Of a stretch of 43,611 nucleotides of DNA, positions 38,423 through 43,611 are shown one piece after another (the stretch's first letter is position 1; every line of letters starts with the position of its first letter). Both the position numbers and the translations under genes were made by a program. Source of the DNA: Pseudolabrys sp. (lineage in GTDB: Bacteria > Pseudomonadota > Alphaproteobacteria > Rhizobiales > Xanthobacteraceae); contig JALHNV010000023.1 in NCBI GenBank assembly GCA_022843325.1, positions 1-43,611 of the forward strand, written 5' to 3'. The notes under the pieces are model-generated. The model had not been told where the DNA came from, did no database searches, and saw only the letters and a list, made by a program, of their open reading frames with translations.

Positions 38423-39739
38423 TCACTTGGCCGGTTTGACGCGTGCCTCGCGGTGCATGGCGCGCAGCCGCGTCGCCAGCACCTTGTCGATGCGGCGGCC
38501 GTCGAGATCTATCACCTCGAAGCGCCAGCCATAGGCGTTGATGACCTCGCCGGTTTTCGGCAGGTGGCCGATATGAGCCAGGATGAAACCGGCCAGCGTC
38601 TCGTAATCGCGGCGCGGCGGCAGCGTCAGGCCGAGGTGTTCGGCCATCTCGTCGGCCGGCAGCGCGCCGGCCAGCAGCCATGAGCCATCGGGGCGCTGGA
38701 ACGCCTCCGGATCGTCGCCGCCGGCGTCGGCCTTGAACACGCCGACGATCGCTTCCAGCATGTCGGCCGGCGTGATGATGCCTTCGAAGTGGCCGTACTC
38801 GTCGTAGACCAGCGCCATCGGCACGTCGGCATTGCGCAGCACCGACAGCACATCGAGCGCGTCTGCGGCGTCGAGCACGACCGGCGCGGGCCGGACATGG
38901 GCGCGGACGTCGAGCGGCTTGCGCGACAGCGCGGTCGCCAGCAGTTCGCGCGTCTGCACGACACCAAGCAGGGTGTCGACCGACTCGCCGGCCGGCAGCC
39001 GCGAATGCTGGGTCTTCCTCAGCTTGTCGCGGATGACCTTGTCGCTGGCGGTGAGGTCGATCCAGTCGACATCGGTGCGCGGCGTCAAGACGCCGGCGAC
39101 GGTGCGGTCGCTGAGCCGCATCACGGCGGTGATCATCTTGCGCTCGTCGGACTCGATGACGCCGGCGGTTTCGGCTTCGGCGATGATGGTCCTGATTTCC
39201 TCGTCGCTGACGCCGCCGTCCGATGGCTTGTCCTGACGCAACAACTTGAGCAGCGCCCGGCCGGAAACGTCGAGCAGCCAGACCAGCGGTTTGCCGATCC
39301 GCGCCAGCACCGTCATGGCCGGCGCCACGCGCGCGGCGACGCGTTCCGGATTGCGCAAGGCGATCTGCTTGGGGACGAGTTCGCCGACGATCAGCGAGGC
39401 GTAGGTGATCAGCGCCACGACAATGCCGACGCCGGCGGGCTCCGCAACAAAGCGCGGTACGCCGAGACCGGCCAGAACCTCAGTCATGCGAACGCCGAGG
39501 GTCACGCCCGATACGGCGCCCGACACGACCCCGACCAGCGTGATGCCGATCTGGACCGTCGACAGAAACCGGCCGGGATTTTCGGCCAGCGCCAGTGCGC
39601 GCCGCGAGCCGTAGACGTTACGGTCGATCAGCGTCTTCAGGCGCGCCTGCCGCGACGAAACGATCGCCAGTTCCGACATGGCGAGCAGACCGTTGATCAC
39701 GATCAGCGCGGCGACGGCGAGAATTTCGATATAGACCAT
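38423..39739 (-). CDS. CNNM/CorC-type (HlyC/CorC) membrane protein
   Basis: A 438-aa protein of the UPF0053 / CNNM transporter family, often called hemolysin-like and linked to magnesium or other divalent-cation efflux. The N-terminal CNNM domain (about 1-185) has three or four transmembrane helices, starting with ILAVAALIVINGLLAMSELA, and GELVPKQIAL. A CBS pair (about 220-340) follows, with MITAVMRLSDRTVAGVLTPR and VYDEYGHFEGIITPADMLEA. The C-terminal CorC_HlyC domain (about 355-430) contains GALPADEMAEHLGL. It is 15 bases from the MarC gene on the same strand. Confidence 0.93.
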   Translation of the reverse strand: MVYIEILAVAALIVINGLLAMSELAIVSSRQARLKTLIDRNVYGSRRALALAENPGRFLSTVQIGITLVGVVSGAVSGVTLGVRMTEVLAGLGVPRFVAEPAGVGIVVALITYASLIVGELVPKQIALRNPERVAARVAPAMTVLARIGKPLVWLLDVSGRALLKLLRQDKPSDGGVSDEEIRTIIAEAETAGVIESDERKMITAVMRLSDRTVAGVLTPRTDVDWIDLTASDKVIRDKLRKTQHSRLPAGESVDTLLGVVQTRELLATALSRKPLDVRAHVRPAPVVLDAADALDVLSVLRNADVPMALVYDEYGHFEGIITPADMLEAIVGVFKADAGGDDPEAFQRPDGSWLLAGALPADEMAEHLGLTLPPRRDYETLAGFILAHIGHLPKTGEVINAYGWRFEVIDLDGRRIDKVLATRLRAMHREARVKPAK

Positions 39740-39754
39740 CTGACCTTTGTTCCG

Positions 39755-40381
39755 TTAGGCGGACATCGCCGCGCGCACGCCGTCGATGACGAATTGCACC
39801 GCCAGCGCTGCGAGCAGTACCCCAAACAGCCGCGACAGCACGATATTGGCAGTATTGCCGAGCATCCGCGCGATCGGGGTCGCCAGCACAAAGACGATAA
39901 AGCACACCATCAGCACCATGGCGATGACGCCGAGCAGCAGGCCCAGCCGCGCCGGGTCTCCGGCGTCGCGGCCGGCCAGCAACACGGTGGCCGTAATGGC
40001 GCCGGGGCCCGCCATCAGCGGAATGGCAAGCGGGAAGGCGGCGATGTTGCGCACGTGCTCCTCGACCGCTTCCTCGGCCTGACGCGACTGGCGTTCGGTG
40101 CGCACGCCGAACACCATCTCCGAGGCGATCGAAAATAGCAGCAGGCCGCCGGCAATGCGAAACGCCGGCAGCGAGATCGACAGCGTGCGCAACAGCCAGT
40201 CGCCGATCAGCGCGCTGCCGGCCAGAATGGCGGCTGCGATCAGGCAGGCGCGCAGCGCAACATTGCGGCGGGTCTTCGCCGGCAGATCGCTGGTAATGCC
40301 GAGGAAGGCCGGTACCAGGCCGAGCGGATCGACCACGACCAGCAGCGTGACCAGCGCGGAGATGATGAATTCGAACGGCAT
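39755..40381 (-). CDS. MarC-family integral membrane protein
   Basis: A 208-aa protein with six predicted transmembrane helices, of the MarC/UPF0056 family. Family features: the start ALVTLLVVVDPLGLVPAFLGI with the conserved DP(L/I)G, RIAGGLLLFSIASEMVFG, and AFPLAIPLMAGPGAITATVLLAG with the hallmark PL-x-GPG-I. Despite the name, a role in antibiotic resistance is not supported for this family; function unknown. It lies immediately upstream of the CNNM gene (15-base gap), probably one transcript, and is divergent from gyrA. Confidence 0.93.
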   Translation of the reverse strand: MPFEFIISALVTLLVVVDPLGLVPAFLGITSDLPAKTRRNVALRACLIAAAILAGSALIGDWLLRTLSISLPAFRIAGGLLLFSIASEMVFGVRTERQSRQAEEAVEEHVRNIAAFPLAIPLMAGPGAITATVLLAGRDAGDPARLGLLLGVIAMVLMVCFIVFVLATPIARMLGNTANIVLSRLFGVLLAALAVQFVIDGVRAAMSA

Positions 40382-40599
40382 AAGGCGATCTTACGCTCCT
40401 CGTTTCCGGGGCGCAGGCGGGGCGAAAATCATGCCGCCGGGGGATGCAGCCCATGGTTCGCGCCAGTCCCGGACACCTCCCTATAACTGATTGTTTTATC
40501 GAATGAAATAAGCCTGTTTCAGCAGGGCTTTGCGGTAGCAAAGCGGTCTTGAATCAGTTACAAACCGCCAGCTTCGAACCGTTTTTCGGGATCCCCATC

Positions 40600-43356
<2,757 letters not shown>

Positions 43357-43365
43357 TTTCTTCCC

Positions 43366-43387
43366 TCGCCCCGCCTTGCGGGGAGGG
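43366..43387 (+). terminator. GC hairpin after gyrA
   Basis: CCCCGC (43369-43374) and GCGGGG (43378-43383) form a stem 13 bases after the gyrA stop, with a CTT loop. There is no T-run and it overlaps the leader of the next gene, so termination would be partial at best. Confidence 0.3.
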
Positions 43388-43401
43388 GCGAAGGAGAACC
43401 C

Positions 43402-43611
43402 ATGAACCTCGAACTGTTCTCCGCCTTCGTGCTTTTGACCGTCATCCTGGTGCTGACGCCGGGGCCAATCGTGACGCTGGTGATCTCGACCGCGGCGACG
43501 CGCGGGGTGCGCGCCGGGTTGATCACGGTGGCCGGCAGCACGCTCGGCAATGCCATCCTGATCACGGCCATCGCGCTCGGCCTGAACCTGGTCATTCAGC
43601 ACGCCGGCGTC
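43402..43611 (+). CDS. LysE-family exporter, 5' part
   Basis: The first 70 codons of a gene that runs off the window. The product starts MNLELFSAFVLLTVILVLTPGP, the first helix and TPGP motif of the LysE/RhtB amino-acid exporter family, followed by ISTAATRGVRAGLITVAGSTLGN, also typical. A strong AAGGAGA ribosome-binding site precedes the ATG. The substrate cannot be told from this part. Confidence 0.9.
   Translation, partial: MNLELFSAFVLLTVILVLTPGPIVTLVISTAATRGVRAGLITVAGSTLGNAILITAIALGLNLVIQHAGV

Overview
The window is GC-rich chromosomal DNA of an alphaproteobacterium, most likely a Hyphomicrobiales (Rhizobiales) member near the Bradyrhizobium / Rhodopseudomonas / Pseudolabrys group. This rests on the tRNA-Leu–tig–clpP–clpX–lon order, the yajC–secD–secF–Mth938–squalene-synthase-like cluster, a 51-aa DUF1127 protein, LexA boxes of the alphaproteobacterial form GAAC-N7-GAAC in front of both uvrA and ssb, a TTAA-N7-TTAA (CtrA-type) site, and intergenic palindromes common in that group. 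The species call is inference.

Layout. 1-7.5 kb: end of an NAD(P)HX dehydratase gene, tRNA-Leu(UAG), then trigger factor, ClpP, ClpX and Lon, a protein-quality-control block. 7.6-21.1 kb: tRNA-Val(UAC), a DUF815 ATPase, the YajC-SecD-SecF export operon carrying relatives of two mitochondrial complex I assembly factors, TrmFO, a secreted protein with a possible Cys-His-Asp triad, DUF1127, an MFS transporter, a MaoC hydratase, an MsrQ-like haem membrane protein without MsrP, PsiE, a conserved hypothetical protein, a small GNAT protein and a voltage-gated-type channel with a zinc-ribbon tail.

21.3-29.2 kb is an accessory region with patchy and partly low GC. It holds a cysteine-rich 121-aa protein, a rhodanese, a methyltransferase, two direct copies of a decaying toxin-antitoxin pair that flank a lectin-like gene and an AAA ATPase, an unpaired HigA antitoxin, an AT-rich OLD-type ATPase/TOPRIM nuclease, and two tandem copies of a two-gene module (coiled-coil protein plus ~70-aa protein). 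Each module copy is joined to a duplicated piece of the uvrA 3' end. This is the best place to look for an undescribed system.

29.2-43.6 kb: uvrA and ssb face away from each other, each with its own LexA box, but are separated by a large repeat-rich autotransporter (signal peptide and body in different frames) and a TIGR03032-family gene. Then come a CNNM/CorC-type membrane protein, a MarC protein, gyrA and the start of a LysE-family exporter. Coordinates were read by eye; identities to families are from motif recognition, not database searches.
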